63,157 nucleotides of DNA from Hellea sp. (GTDB lineage: Bacteria > Pseudomonadota > Alphaproteobacteria > Caulobacterales > Maricaulaceae), in NCBI GenBank assembly GCA_020629545.1, contig JAHDDC010000003.1, positions 69,377 to 132,533 on the forward strand, read 5' to 3'. Below, one piece after another: positions 62,449 to 63,157 of the stretch (position 1 is its first letter; every line of letters begins with the position of its first letter). The notes below the pieces were generated by a model that was given only the letters and a program-made list of their open reading frames with translations, was not told the origin of the DNA and ran no database searches. A program made the translations under genes and the position numbers.

Positions 62449-62748
62449 ATGGCTCGACGTAAAAACATATCAAAGCAAACTCTAATTTTAATGGAAACGC
62501 TATATAGCGACCCTCGCATTTGGTGGTACGGATATAATTTGTCCAAAGCGACGGGGCTAAAATCGGGTACGCTTTATCCGATGCTTATGAGGCTTAAGGA
62601 TCAGGGGTATCTCGAGTCAGAGTGGCACGAGTCAGAAAACCCTGGCCGTCCGCCGAGACATGTTTACCGCCTGACATCGCTGGGCATACAATTGATCGCC
62701 GAACGGGATAATAAAGGACCGGCTGAAGTCAAAGGGATCACGGCATGA
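62449..62748 (+). CDS. PadR-family transcriptional regulator
   Basis: A 99-residue winged-helix regulator: YGYNLSKATGLKSGTLYPMLMRLKDQGYLES and the wing GRPPRHVYRLT, as in small PadR-s1 proteins. The next gene starts inside its stop (ATGA), as is usual for PadR-membrane protein pairs. There is no clear ribosome-binding site, so the mRNA may be leaderless. The ligand is unknown. Confidence 0.9.
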   Translation: MARRKNISKQTLILMETLYSDPRIWWYGYNLSKATGLKSGTLYPMLMRLKDQGYLESEWHESENPGRPPRHVYRLTSLGIQLIAERDNKGPAEVKGITA

Positions 62749-63157
62749 GAATTTACGCAATAGTACGCATTTGGGTGATGAAAATCCTGACATGGCTCAC
62801 ACAGCTAAGTGTCATTGACAGAACTGATTGGGCGAATGCTATGCGTGCGGAATTGGCATCGATTGACAATGATCGGGAAGCCGTCTTGTTTGGTTTTGGC
62901 TGTATCAGAACAATCTGGATCAGCTATTTGAAAGTGCATCGATTTGAGCCCGTACTCCGCTGGAGTATGATAATCTTAGTGTTTTCATGGGCGGGTGCCA
63001 AGGCTTACCTTTCATATGTTATTTCGGCGAAAGAGGGGGCGGGTTTGCCGAACTGGTTTGTCGCACCAATAATTGTTGCCGGGATTATCTATCTGTTCCT
63101 TGGGCTGTCACTTTGGAAACAACACCATCTTGCTTATTCCTTCTTTCTAGTTTTGGC
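62745..63157 (+). CDS. Membrane protein partner of PadR (partial, cut by window end)
   Basis: An open frame from ATG 62745 to the window end without stop (137 codons seen). After an amphipathic N-terminal part with WANAMRAELASI, hydrophobic segments at about residues 69-88, 100-117 and from 127 predict a multi-pass inner-membrane protein. ATGA overlap with padR implies co-translation. PadR regulators are often paired with membrane proteins of this kind in stress or envelope responses. Length and family unknown. Confidence 0.65.
   Translation, partial: MRIYAIVRIWVMKILTWLTQLSVIDRTDWANAMRAELASIDNDREAVLFGFGCIRTIWISYLKVHRFEPVLRWSMIILVFSWAGAKAYLSYVISAKEGAGLPNWFVAPIIVAGIIYLFLGLSLWKQHHLAYSFFLVL

Overview
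The window looks like chromosomal DNA of a marine or aquatic alphaproteobacterium near the Caulobacterales/Maricaulales (Hyphomonadaceae-type) branch. The reasons are moderate GC, a Caulobacter-type ceramide locus, exact CtrA-type TTAA-N7-TTAA boxes, a class II DAHP synthase, extended acidic tails on S16 and L9, and alphaproteobacterial gene order (nadE-gltX, lptF-lptG-surA-pdxA-rsmA, fabD-fabG-acpP-fabF-mltG-gmk). I see no rRNA, tRNA, CRISPR array, insertion sequence or prophage. Genes are tightly packed and no gene-free stretch exceeds 300 bp.

Region 1 (1-15300) is the most interesting part: an almost complete sphingolipid island. It starts inside an acyl-AMP ligase gene and continues with CerR, AcpR and Spt, which together with the GNAT-fold ceramide synthase at 7391-8539 make the Caulobacter-type ceramide set. 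The convergent operon 2537-6692 holds a Tam41-like nucleotidyltransferase, a DAGK-family (ceramide-kinase-type) lipid kinase and a second LptG/LptF-like permease pair. Downstream of the ceramide synthase come two NTP-transferases, an unusual fusion of a MOP/Wzx-type flippase with a CDP-alcohol phosphotransferase, a HAD phosphatase, a CFA-synthase-type methyltransferase and an Asp/Asn-hydroxylase-fold protein. My inference is that these genes build, modify and export an anionic phosphosphingolipid by way of a CDP-activated intermediate.

Region 2 (15300-31100): a XRE repressor with a palindrome over its own promoter, a small conserved-looking ORF, gph, glmU, rpiA, gor, a secreted LVIVD-type lipoprotein, tdk, ffh, rpsP, a cold-shock gene, a phasin-like protein, DAHP synthase, hup with a CtrA box, a GnnA-like oxidoreductase, a serine hydrolase and an AT-rich orphan gene.

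Region 3 (31300-53200) is core housekeeping: nadE, gltX, a few small envelope proteins, rpsF-rpsR-rplI, a 639-residue coiled-coil protein with a CtrA-type promoter divergent from the fatty-acid synthesis operon, gmk, then rsmA-pdxA-surA-lptG-lptF and pepA-holC. The lptD gene often found between lptG and surA is absent.

Region 4 (53200-63157): a PAP2_3/IPC-synthase-like membrane enzyme overlapping a lipoprotein sulfatase, an I78-like lipoprotein, rnd, a low-molecular-weight phosphotyrosine phosphatase, a CobB-type sirtuin, a YaiI protein, an LRAT-fold protein, an alternative oxidase, a BAHD-type acyltransferase, a GNAT, and a PadR regulator with a probably leaderless promoter and a membrane partner cut by the window end.
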